Counted from the first letter of the stretch, positions 1 through 5,640 are shown. The stretch: DNA of 5,994 bases from CAYSAA01 sp964428905 (GCA_964428905.1 CAYSAA010000255.1:1-5994); one strand, 5' to 3'. Notes: generated by a model from the letters alone, not told the origin. Translations and numbers: made by a program.

Positions 1-24
1 CCTCTAAAAGAGGTGTGCCTTTTT
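1..24 (+). terminator. Intrinsic terminator, 5' half cut by the window edge
   Basis: CCTCT (1-5) pairs with AGAGG (9-13) around an AAA loop. TGTGCC (14-19) and a five-T run (20-24) follow. The TGTGCC on the 3' side would extend the stem if GGCACA lies just left of the window, which would give a strong rho-independent terminator. It reads on the plus strand, so it would end a gene upstream of this window that converges on aspS. The visible part is only a 5-bp hairpin, and the extension is inference. Confidence 0.6.
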
Positions 25-156
25 CCTGGTTACTTTTTATGCTGCTTTTTCTTTTCTATTAACTGGATATTTCTAAGCAATACAACTGCCTGCTTTGGAT
101 TTCAGGTAAAAAATATTTCAGTTAGCTCATCTTTATCTTTATGGTAAAACCCTTTT

Positions 157-203
157 ATTTAACCATTACCGCCTTCTAAGAAGGTGGTTTTTTATGGTTA
201 AAT
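157..203 (+). terminator. Intrinsic terminator nested in a longer inverted repeat
   Basis: ACCGCCTTC (168-176) pairs with GAAGGTGGT (180-188) around a TAA loop, with one G-T pair, and runs into a T tract (188-193). This is a textbook plus-strand intrinsic terminator. It is nested inside a perfect 10-bp outer inverted repeat, ATTTAACCAT (157-166) and ATGGTTAAAT (194-203). The opposite strand has no T tract after the stem, so it probably works in one direction only. No plus-strand gene is visible between it and the terminator at 1-24. Confidence 0.75.
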
Positions 204-516
204 AAATTATTATCTTGTATATTTTATCTATTTCTTTTTTCATTTATACTACATAATATATTGGCAATATTATATACTGCTTTAAATTTACGCATTCTTG
301 CATTATGGTAACCCTGCATTACTGCAAGGATTGTTTACAGATATTCCCACATGATTTGCTACATACTACCTACTCGATACTGTATACCCAATACTGTTTT
401 TTAGTCGTTAGTCGTTGGTAAAGAGATTTGTGTTTCTTATCTCTTCTCTTGGACTATATACGCAATACGCACGACGCAATACCAGTTGGCTTTCTATTCT
501 TCCCACAGTATTTTTA
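204..516. other. Gene-free AT-rich region with low-complexity TATA/CTA repeats
   Basis: I see no credible gene here. The stretch contains short repeated motifs: ATACTACCTACTCGATACTGTATACCC-like sequence near 361-390 (described, not a perfect repeat), GTCGTTA/GTCGTTG at 403-416, and TTGGAC followed by TATATACGCAATACGC from 449. The TTGGAC plus tata/cta pattern recurs on the opposite strand upstream of aspS, so it is a dispersed repeat and not unique regulatory DNA. AAGAGAT (421-427) and ATCTCTT (439-445) form a 7-bp stem, but no T tract follows on either strand. I found no clear terminator for aspS. Confidence 0.55.
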
Positions 517-2316
517 CTATATACTGATTTTAAGATGCAATTCCTTTAATTGTTCCGGGCTAACCTCTGACGGGGCATCGGTTAACGGGCAAGTTGCCTT
601 TTGTGTTTTGGGAAAGGCAATCACTTCTCTTATCGAACTTGCGCCTGTTAACAGCATCACCAGCCTATCCATCCCGAAGGCAATACCTCCATGGGGTGGC
701 GCACCGTATTGTAATGCCTCCAGCAAAAATCCGAATTTTTGTTCTGCCTCCTTCGGACTGATACCCAAAAGATTAAATATTTTTTGTTGTAGTTCAGTCT
801 GATGAATACGAATACTTCCTCCTCCAATTTCATTACCATTTAATACCAAATCATAAGCCTTGGAACGAATGCAGTAGGGGTCAGTCTCCAATAGTGGAAT
901 GTCTTTCTCCACAGGAGCAGTAAAAGGGTGATGCATTGAGGTATAGCGTTTTTCAGTATTGGAATATTCAAATAACGGGAAATTGGTAACCCATAAAAAC
1001 TTATAACAATTTTTTGCTATCAAATCAAGGTCATTGGCCAATTTAATACGGAGCATTCCCATAACTTGATTAACCTGTTCACATGGTCCGGCAACTATAA
1101 AGACAAGGTCGCCGTTTACTGCCTGCATTTCTTGCCTGATTTGTGCTACCTCAACAGCAGAAACATATTTACCTATTGAAGACTGGATTTTATCACCTTC
1201 CTTGAAACGGATAAAGGACAATCCGGCTAAACCAAATGATTTTACATAATCATGCAAATCATCGATATTCTTACGGGAAAAAGTTTCTGGTTTTTCGGTT
1301 TTTATGGCAGCAATTTTTCCATCTTCGTTAACAATATTTGAGAATACTTCAAACTGTGTTTCTTTAAAAACATGATTTAAATTGTGAATTTCAAGGCTAT
1401 ATCTCAGGTCTGGTTTATCAATTCCATACCTGGATATTGCCTCATCATAATCAAATCTGGGGAAAGGTTTATTTATTCTTAGATTCAATATTTCCTGAAA
1501 AAGATGAATCATCAGGTCTTCGATTAAATTGAATATTTCATCCCGGTTTATAAATGACATTTCAATATCCAACTGGGTAAATTCAGGTGCCCGGTCTGCA
1601 CGCAGATCTTCATCCCTGAAACAGCGGACAATCTGAAAATACTTATCAAAGCCACTGATCATCAGTAATTGTTTGAATAGCTGGGGTGACTGGGGAAGTG
1701 CATAAAATTTACCAGGATTCACACGACTGGGCACAATATAATCACGGGCTCCCTCCGGGGTACTTTTCGTTAAAAAAGGTGTTTCTATATCCAAGAATCC
1801 TCTCTTGTCCAGGAAAGTGCGAATTGCCTGACCAACCTGATGACGCATGATTATATTTTTTTTCATTTCAGGCTTTCTGAGGTCCAGGTAACGGTATTTT
1901 AAGCGAAGATCTTCCCCTATTTCCGAATATTCACTGACACTAAAGGGAATCGGTTCTGATTGGTTCAGAATATCTATCTGGCTCACCTTAACTTCAATTT
2001 CTCCGGTTTTTAAATTGGGATTAATACCCTCTTTTCCTCTGGAAACAACCTCTCCTTTAACAGCAATGACGTATTCGTTTCTGATTTTATGTGCCGTGTG
2101 ATGAGCTTCTTGAGATATTTTTGGGTCAAATACAATCTGGGTTTTACCTTCTCGGTCTCTCAAATCAACGAAAATGAGCCCACCGTGGTCTCTTCGTGTA
2201 TTAACCCATCCCATTAATACTATCTGTTCTTTGATATTTTTTTTATTTAATTCCCCACAGCTGTGAGTTCTTTTCCATATTTCCTGGCAATTCTTATTTT
2301 GTTCGGGTTTGCTCAT
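517..2316 (-). CDS. aspS: Aspartate--tRNA ligase (AspRS), bacterial type, probably non-discriminating
   Basis: A cytoplasmic class II synthetase that charges tRNA-Asp with aspartate. The 599 residues match the usual bacterial AspRS length. Order: N-terminal OB-fold anticodon-binding domain (about 15-120, with WKRTHSCGEL and GWVNTRRDHGG), class II catalytic core with motif 1 near FLDIETPFL (174-182), the ALPQSPQLFKQ aspartate/adenylate loop (206-216), motif 2 FRDEDLRADRAPEF (233-246, R234), the bacterial GAD insertion (about 300-420) and motif 3 GIAFGMDRLVML (544-555, R551). H44 and G97 match the H31/G83 pair of the Pseudomonas non-discriminating enzyme, so it may also mischarge tRNA-Asn. The frame stays open for 64 codons upstream. 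I chose the ATG at 2314-2316 because it follows a good Shine-Dalgarno and homology begins near residue 14; the upstream codons are low-complexity repeat. The stop codon also falls in a copy of that repeat. No T-box leader is visible. Confidence 0.97.
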   Translation of the reverse strand: MSKPEQNKNCQEIWKRTHSCGELNKKNIKEQIVLMGWVNTRRDHGGLIFVDLRDREGKTQIVFDPKISQEAHHTAHKIRNEYVIAVKGEVVSRGKEGINPNLKTGEIEVKVSQIDILNQSEPIPFSVSEYSEIGEDLRLKYRYLDLRKPEMKKNIIMRHQVGQAIRTFLDKRGFLDIETPFLTKSTPEGARDYIVPSRVNPGKFYALPQSPQLFKQLLMISGFDKYFQIVRCFRDEDLRADRAPEFTQLDIEMSFINRDEIFNLIEDLMIHLFQEILNLRINKPFPRFDYDEAISRYGIDKPDLRYSLEIHNLNHVFKETQFEVFSNIVNEDGKIAAIKTEKPETFSRKNIDDLHDYVKSFGLAGLSFIRFKEGDKIQSSIGKYVSAVEVAQIRQEMQAVNGDLVFIVAGPCEQVNQVMGMLRIKLANDLDLIAKNCYKFLWVTNFPLFEYSNTEKRYTSMHHPFTAPVEKDIPLLETDPYCIRSKAYDLVLNGNEIGGGSIRIHQTELQQKIFNLLGISPKEAEQKFGFLLEALQYGAPPHGGIAFGMDRLVMLLTGASSIREVIAFPKTQKATCPLTDAPSEVSPEQLKELHLKISI

Positions 2317-2326
2317 TTTATTAGTA

Positions 2327-2335
2327 CACTCCTTT
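2327..2335 (-). promoter_or_regulatory. Ribosome binding site of aspS
   Basis: On the minus strand AAAGGAGTG lies with its GGAG core 12 nt before the ATG at 2316. It decides the start: the longer open frame up to 2508 has no comparable site and would translate repeat DNA. Confidence 0.8.
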
Positions 2336-2336
2336 A

Positions 2337-2466
2337 AAATAGTATATAGTATGTAGTATATAGTATCGCGTCCAATACAAGATAATACAATAAATGCATT
2401 TAGACAGCATCGAGTTTGTACTATATAGTATGTAGTCCAAATACAGTATCGAGTATAAATGAATAC
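2337..2466. repeat. Low-complexity TATAGTATGTAGT repeat cluster upstream of aspS
   Basis: The tract is made of overlapping ATAGTATATAGTATGTAGT-type units. On the minus strand two copies begin with TTGGAC and run into ATACTATATA sequence (2375-2353 and 2440-2418). A related copy lies on the plus strand from 449. The tract includes the perfect 12-bp palindrome TACTATATAGTA (2419-2430). From 2467 to 2640 there are further short repeated phrases (CAGTTCACAGTTAAAT and CAGTTTTTAGTTAAAT near 2472-2487 and 2614-2629) and no gene. Confidence 0.7.
2346..2375 (-). promoter_or_regulatory. Possible aspS promoter built from repeat DNA
   Basis: On the minus strand TTGGAC (2375-2370) and TACTAT (2351-2346) are separated by 18 nt, and the Shine-Dalgarno begins about 10 nt after the -10 element. 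Both hexamers are imperfect, and the region is so rich in TATA/CTA sequence that chance matches are likely. If real, the transcript would have a leader of only about 20-25 nt. Confidence 0.25.
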
Positions 2467-2657
2467 AGTTGTCAGTTCACAGTTAAATACAAAAACACAA
2501 TGTAGCAATTTAACTGTTTACCAATTATTCTTGGTCTGCCAGTCTTAATCGTATTGTGTATAAGGTAAAAAAAACCAATACATTATACAAAGTGCGAGGT
2601 AAAACCAGTGTACAGTTTTTAGTTAAATGGAATCGAAAATCTTTAGGAGATTGTCTT

Positions 2658-2708
2658 CCCCTCACCCTAACCCTCTCCCCTCCGAGGGGAGAGGGTTAGG
2701 GTGAGGGG
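2658..2708. repeat. Perfect 51-nt palindrome of the CCCTCACCCTAACCC type
   Basis: Two perfectly complementary 25-nt arms (2658-2682 and 2684-2708) meet at a single central base. The left arm begins CCCCTCACCCTAACCCTCTC. This is a GC-rich REP-like element in very AT-rich surroundings. It contains the stop codon (2696-2698) and last four codons (SPSP) of the DUF559 remnant, so element and gene end are physically fused. From general familiarity with bacterial genomes, such palindromes are often found at the ends of DUF559 genes. Any activity is inference. Confidence 0.9.
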
Positions 2709-2911
2709 GACAAAAGTTTTTCTCTTATAAATTCTAATACACCCTCAATATTCTTAATAACTTCATTATCCCAAAATCTCAACACTTCATATCCCTGTTC
2801 CTCTAACCATCTATCTCTTAATTTATCTTTTTTTTCTAAATGTTGTCCGCCATCTAATTCTATTATTATTTTTCTTTCTAAATTTACAAAATCTACGATA
2901 TATTTTTCAAT
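2696..2911 (-). pseudogene. DUF559 / Vsr-like endonuclease, C-terminal half only
   Basis: The reading frame gives 71 codons with no start; it is bounded upstream by TGA at 2912-2914. It begins IEKYIVDFVNLERK and continues with IIIELDGGQH, then DRWLEEQGYEVLRFWDNEVI, NIEGVLEFI and an SPSP end. VDF, ELDGGQH and the GYEVLRFW / NEV segment are the hallmarks of the C-terminal half of DUF559 proteins, which are related to very-short-patch-repair nucleases (PD-(D/E)XK-like fold; D7, E18 and D20 of this fragment are likely catalytic-site residues). Family members normally have about 50-60 further N-terminal residues, including an LR...F.RQ.PIG stretch. That part is gone: homology stops exactly where a CACCCCCACC repeat begins. 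No start codon or Shine-Dalgarno is present, so I read it as a dead remnant. The frame itself is intact, including across an eight-A run, which suggests fairly recent truncation. Confidence 0.85.
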
Positions 2912-3180
2912 TCACCCCCACCTTACTCCTCCCCCCTCAAGGGGGAGGAAACAACAGAAGAGTCAATCCTTTTCCTCAAGGGGGAGGAAATGTGAACAGA
3001 CTCGATCCTTCCCATAAAGGGAGGAAAATCGAAAAGATTCAGTCCCCCTTTGAAGGGTAAAGTAAAGTAAAAGAGTCAATTCTTCCCTCAAGGGGGAGGA
3101 AATAAAAGAGAAGTAAATCCTTTTTCATAGGGGAGGAAATCAGAAAAGAGTCAACCCTTTCCTCAAGAGGGAGGAAGTGA
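2912..3180. repeat. Seven degenerate 36-39-nt tandem units with small hairpins
   Basis: A half-element, TCACCCCCACCTTACTCC (2912-2929), leads into seven head-to-tail units. Each contains a small hairpin of the type CCTC-AA-GGGGGAGG followed by GAAA, a variable A-rich bit, and an AAAAGAGTCAAT-like tail. Using the A of GGGAGG as anchor, the units sit at 2946, 2985, 3022, 3058, 3097, 3134 and 3172, with spacings of 39, 37, 36, 39, 37 and 38. Unit 4 is the most decayed. The between-hairpin part is itself repeated, so there are no unique spacers and this is not a CRISPR array. It abuts the broken 5' end of the DUF559 remnant. Confidence 0.85.
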
Positions 3181-3240
3181 GATAATTTACTCCTTATATA
3201 GTATCTGACGCATCTACAGAAATGGTACTCACCTTTATTG

Positions 3241-3283
3241 AAAATCGGGGACGAGTCTCGTGGGACCTGTCCCCATCTTTCGA
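3241..3283 (-). repeat. 43-bp dispersed hairpin repeat, copy 1
   Basis: This copy matches 5299-5341 without gaps at 37 of 43 positions, in the same orientation. Read on the minus strand it has GGGGAC...GTCCCC arms followed by GATTTTC, about 30-70 nt past the stop of the 5'-nucleotidase gene. It could therefore serve as that gene's terminator, although the stem here is only 6 bp plus partial pairing. The right 22 positions of the two copies are identical, including GGACCTGTCCCCATCTTTCG. Confidence 0.8.
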
Positions 3284-3313
3284 TAAAATATCAATAATGA
3301 TTTACTCTGCTAT

Positions 3314-4984
3314 CTATGGTAAAACCAGCTCCTGTCCCGGCAGTATAATCCTGGGATTTTCTAAATCATTCAATTCAATGATCTTTTCCATAGTGGTACC
3401 GAACTTCTGTGCAATTTTCCATACAGAGTCTCCCGCCACAATCATATAGGTTCTACCAGCTCCCACCGGGGATAACCAGTTCTGTTTTTCCGGTGAAATG
3501 ACACCTTCTTTTTCCACTATTTCCATCATGGAATCTCTTACCGGGATATAGGTGTCTTCTGTGTTTCGGGCATTGTTAAAGTCATAATTGTCTCCACCAG
3601 TTGCCATAAAATCATTGGTAACCACCGTGTAATACCCATTCATCTCTACCGGAGTGCCGTCTTCCAATACCATACTGGTAATACGGTTACCGGCTTCAGC
3701 ATCTTTGTTATAGGTGACATACACACCGGATATCTGTATCCAGCCAATGTCCTCATTCATGATACCGTGTTCAATATTGGCCTTGACATCTGTTCCAAGC
3801 AATTCCATGGTATAAAGGGTATTATCAAAGGGCATGACCTCATACAGCTTACCGGCAGTGATTTTGCCTTTCGGGATCGGAGTCCGGAGACCTCCACCGT
3901 TGGTCATGGCAATCTGAACTCCGGCTTTTTCTCTCATGACCTGGCAGGTCCATTCTCCCAGTAACGATGGTTCTTCGTACCGTTCATGGTCCAACTCCAC
4001 GGTTGTTTCACCCAGTACTCTCCCCAGAATGGGTTCCAATTCCTCTTCATACCTTTGATAGATAGCCAGGGTATTTGCATCATCCGTAATGGTATCCGCT
4101 CTTTCAAAAAGAGGATCCAATGACGGCTCCGCACTTACCAGGTTATTATTTTCATCGAACTGAAAAGTAATTTTGGCAATGGTTCTTCCATTGTAGTAAG
4201 CCTGGACAATCGGCCTTCCGTCAATCAAGCCACTGACACTGTCATGAGTATGAGCAGAGATAACGGCATCCACGTCTTCCACCTGAAACAGGTCAACAGC
4301 TTCGCCGGTGATATTGCCCTCATCGTCCTGTATGGAACCCAGGTGGGTTAAAGCAACAATGATGTCAGCTCCAGCAGCTTGCACTTCTGGTACCCATTCA
4401 GCCAGGGTTGCCACCGGGTCCCTGAATTCATAATTCACTACATTCTCTTTTAGGGTTTTATAAGCGGTCTCCGGGGTAGCCAGTCCGATAAATCCTACCT
4501 TCACTCCATCTTTTTCAAGAATTGCATAGGGTTCTGCCCATTCTACCGGCTCATTGGTCCGTTTATCATAGATGTTGGTACAGACAAAGGTAAATCCACC
4601 ATCTTCCGCCCATTTGGTAATTCGGTCAATTCCCCAGTCAAATTCGTGGTTACCGACTGCCGAAAGATCAATTCCGATTTCTTTCAGAACCGCGGATACC
4701 GGTTCCCCGTATAGCAGATTGGACATGGCACTACCCTGGTAATTATCCCCGGCTGAGACGATAATGGTTCCTTCGGGGTTCTTTGCCCTTTCTGCTTTTA
4801 AGGCACCCGCCAGTTTCACTGCCCCGACGTTTTTCCCGGAAGAAGCAAGAGCTCCATGAAAATCGTTAAACGAAAGTACGACAATCTCTTTTTGTGCTGC
4901 AGATACAAGACACAAAGAACTAAAAATGACCAGAAAAGTCAGTACAGAAATAATCAGTTTTTTGGTGAGTCTAAATCTCAGCAT
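3314..4984 (-). CDS. Exported 5'-nucleotidase/2',3'-cyclic phosphodiesterase family protein with C-terminal LysM
   Basis: A 556-residue exported metallo-phosphoesterase, probably hydrolysing nucleotides outside the membrane for scavenging. Residues 1-29 are a signal peptide (RLTKK, hydrophobic core, VSA-A); C25 lacks a lipobox. The calcineurin-like domain (about 33-260) has all core motifs: NDFHG (D41, H43), GDNYQG (D80), GNHEFD (N112, H113, D116), THLG (H213) and SAHTH (H245, H247). The 5'-nucleotidase C-terminal domain (about 325-480) has NGGGLR (362-367), MPFDN (F386) and NDFMATGGDNY (F459, D465), which correspond to the substrate-clamping residues of UshA. A LysM module (512-555, YMIVAGDSVWKIAQKFGTT to ILPGQELVLP) probably binds peptidoglycan. 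The ATG at 4982-4984 has a strong Shine-Dalgarno. Exact substrate cannot be read from sequence. It is visibly more GC-rich than aspS and stands alone between two copies of a 43-bp repeat. Confidence 0.93.
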   Translation of the reverse strand: MLRFRLTKKLIISVLTFLVIFSSLCLVSAAQKEIVVLSFNDFHGALASSGKNVGAVKLAGALKAERAKNPEGTIIVSAGDNYQGSAMSNLLYGEPVSAVLKEIGIDLSAVGNHEFDWGIDRITKWAEDGGFTFVCTNIYDKRTNEPVEWAEPYAILEKDGVKVGFIGLATPETAYKTLKENVVNYEFRDPVATLAEWVPEVQAAGADIIVALTHLGSIQDDEGNITGEAVDLFQVEDVDAVISAHTHDSVSGLIDGRPIVQAYYNGRTIAKITFQFDENNNLVSAEPSLDPLFERADTITDDANTLAIYQRYEEELEPILGRVLGETTVELDHERYEEPSLLGEWTCQVMREKAGVQIAMTNGGGLRTPIPKGKITAGKLYEVMPFDNTLYTMELLGTDVKANIEHGIMNEDIGWIQISGVYVTYNKDAEAGNRITSMVLEDGTPVEMNGYYTVVTNDFMATGGDNYDFNNARNTEDTYIPVRDSMMEIVEKEGVISPEKQNWLSPVGAGRTYMIVAGDSVWKIAQKFGTTMEKIIELNDLENPRIILPGQELVLP

Positions 4985-4993
4985 AACAGTAAA

Positions 4994-5001
4994 ACCTCCT
5001 C
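4994..5001 (-). promoter_or_regulatory. Ribosome binding site of the 5'-nucleotidase gene
   Basis: On the minus strand GAGGAGGT lies about 9-10 nt before the ATG at 4984. It is a near-perfect Shine-Dalgarno and supports this start, which is also where the signal peptide begins. Confidence 0.85.
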
Positions 5002-5298
5002 ATATTTTTTATATTTAGTACTTGACTTGACCTTCAGTAGTGCTATTTTTTCAATTCCCGAAATGGACCACCTCCCTTAATGGTTTTGTAGCATAGAACT
5101 TACCATCCCGCAAAGTGTTTTTTTACACCAGAATTATATAATTTCACATCCCATATTTTGTTCTTATTATAAAACAAATTTTTTCAAATTACCATTTGTT
5201 TTTAACCAGCATTTACCCCAATGCATCCATTTGTAATGCCATTTCATTGCAGATATTTCAATTTTTTCATACCGTTTATTCATTCAACCAACCTGTTA
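5002..5298. other. Gene-free upstream region of the 5'-nucleotidase gene
   Basis: No gene is visible on either strand. Two minus-strand TATAAT hexamers occur (5171-5166 and 5138-5133), but neither has a convincing -35 at 16-18 nt. An inverted repeat at 5171-5202 overlaps the first. ACAAATGG occurs twice on the minus strand, 35 nt apart (5199-5192 and 5234-5227). GTGT and ACAC flank a T run near 5116-5128. The promoter is probably here, but I cannot place it. Confidence 0.5.
5166..5202 (-). promoter_or_regulatory. TATAAT with an upstream 9-bp inverted repeat, possible operator
   Basis: AAAACAAAT (5171-5179) and ATTTGTTTT (5194-5202) are perfect 9-bp inverted arms with a 14-nt spacer. The left arm touches a consensus minus-strand TATAAT (5171-5166), so a protein bound here would cover the -35 region of a transcript heading to the gene at 4984. 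The 23-nt arm spacing is about two helical turns. The sequence is AT-rich, so chance is a real possibility. Confidence 0.3.
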
Positions 5299-5341
5299 AA
5301 AATCAGGGACAGGCCCCGTAGGACCTGTCCCCATCTTTCGA
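5299..5341 (-). repeat. 43-bp dispersed hairpin repeat, copy 2
   Basis: This is the partner of 3241-3283. GGGACAGG (5306-5313) and CCTGTCCC (5324-5331) form a perfect 8-bp stem with a 10-nt loop. On the minus strand the stem is followed by TGATTTTTAAC, a good intrinsic-terminator layout, and it lies about 30 nt past the end of the DUF433 gene. I infer it is a mobile-type short palindromic repeat that doubles as a terminator. Confidence 0.8.
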
Positions 5342-5363
5342 AATGCTATGAACTTATGAAGCC

Positions 5364-5563
5364 TTACCCTAGTACACACAAAGTCGCTTGAATATCTTGC
5401 GGGTAAGGCGTGGATACTCATGTAGAATTTTGTCAATAGAAATATTTTGGGAAAGCTTTATTACTATTATTTCTATCGGAATTCTCGTTCCTTTAATAAT
5501 AGGCTTCCCCAACATTATCCTGGGATTTATCTCTATTCTTTTTAATAAATTTTCTTGAAACAT
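5364..5563 (-). pseudogene. DUF433 antitoxin-like protein with a one-base frameshift near the C-terminus
   Basis: The ATG at 5561-5563 follows GGGAGG (5577-5572) by 8 nt. The first frame gives 64 residues ending at 5369: LLKRIEINPRIMLGKPIIKG, TRIPIEIIVIKLSQNISIDK, ILHEYPRLTRK, then KIFKRLCVY-type sequence. The INP...GKP.I.GTRIP core and the EYPRLTR segment identify DUF433, small winged-helix-like proteins usually acting as the antitoxin of a DUF5615 (PIN-like) toxin. After LTR (CGC at 5401-5399), moving one base restores DIQATLCVLG and a TAA at 5364-5366, which is what the family has (LTREDIQA). One lost base in a GAA codon at about 5397-5398 explains this. The restored frame also stops early, just before the 43-bp repeat. 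No toxin gene follows. A shortened but active protein cannot be excluded. Confidence 0.85.
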
Positions 5564-5590
5564 AATATTTGCCTCCCATGGGTGTTGTTG

Positions 5591-5640
5591 AGGTCTTTAT
5601 ATTTGAAATTGTCATAAAGAAATGTCAAATGTGAAGACCT
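5591..5640. repeat. 50-nt imperfect palindrome between DUF433 and the right-edge gene
   Basis: AGGTCTTTATATTTGA (5591-5606) pairs with TCAAATGTGAAGACCT (5625-5640) over 16 positions if two G-U pairs are allowed, with a further short pairing inside the loop. It is followed on the plus strand by GACCCCTTTT. On the minus strand it lies between the stop of the partial gene and the DUF433 start, with no T tract behind it, so it is not a standard terminator. It resembles a short dispersed palindromic repeat; only one copy is seen here. Confidence 0.65.

Noticed and set aside
421..445. aspS terminator hairpin AAGAGAT/ATCTCTT
   Set aside because: The stem is AT-rich, the loop is long, and no T tract follows on the minus strand.
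428..802. Plus-strand 124-codon open frame
   Set aside because: It overlaps the 3' end of aspS antisense and shows no family features; it is a shadow frame.
2317..2508. 64-codon in-frame extension of aspS
   Set aside because: It is low-complexity repeat DNA, gives Tyr/Ile/Cys-rich non-family sequence, and the internal ATG at 2316 has a good Shine-Dalgarno and fits AspRS length.
2317..2640. T-box leader for aspS
   Set aside because: No T-box consensus, specifier loop or antiterminator/terminator pair is visible on the minus strand.
2912..3180. CRISPR array
   Set aside because: The segments between the hairpins are themselves repeated copies and not unique spacers; units are degenerate and no cas gene is near.
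3222..3449. Plus-strand 75-codon open frame
   Set aside because: It spans the 43-bp repeat and the antisense of the LysM coding region, and has no Shine-Dalgarno or recognisable domain.
4900..4920. Lipoprotein signal at C25 of the 5'-nucleotidase
   Set aside because: Residues SSLC before and including C25 do not fit a lipobox, and a signal peptidase I site (VSA-A) follows.
5021..5050. Plus-strand promoter TTGACT-16 nt-TATTTT
   Set aside because: No plus-strand gene or RNA lies downstream, so this is probably a chance match in AT-rich DNA.
4856..5080. Plus-strand 74-codon open frame
   Set aside because: It is antisense to the signal peptide and leader of the 5'-nucleotidase gene, and has no family features.
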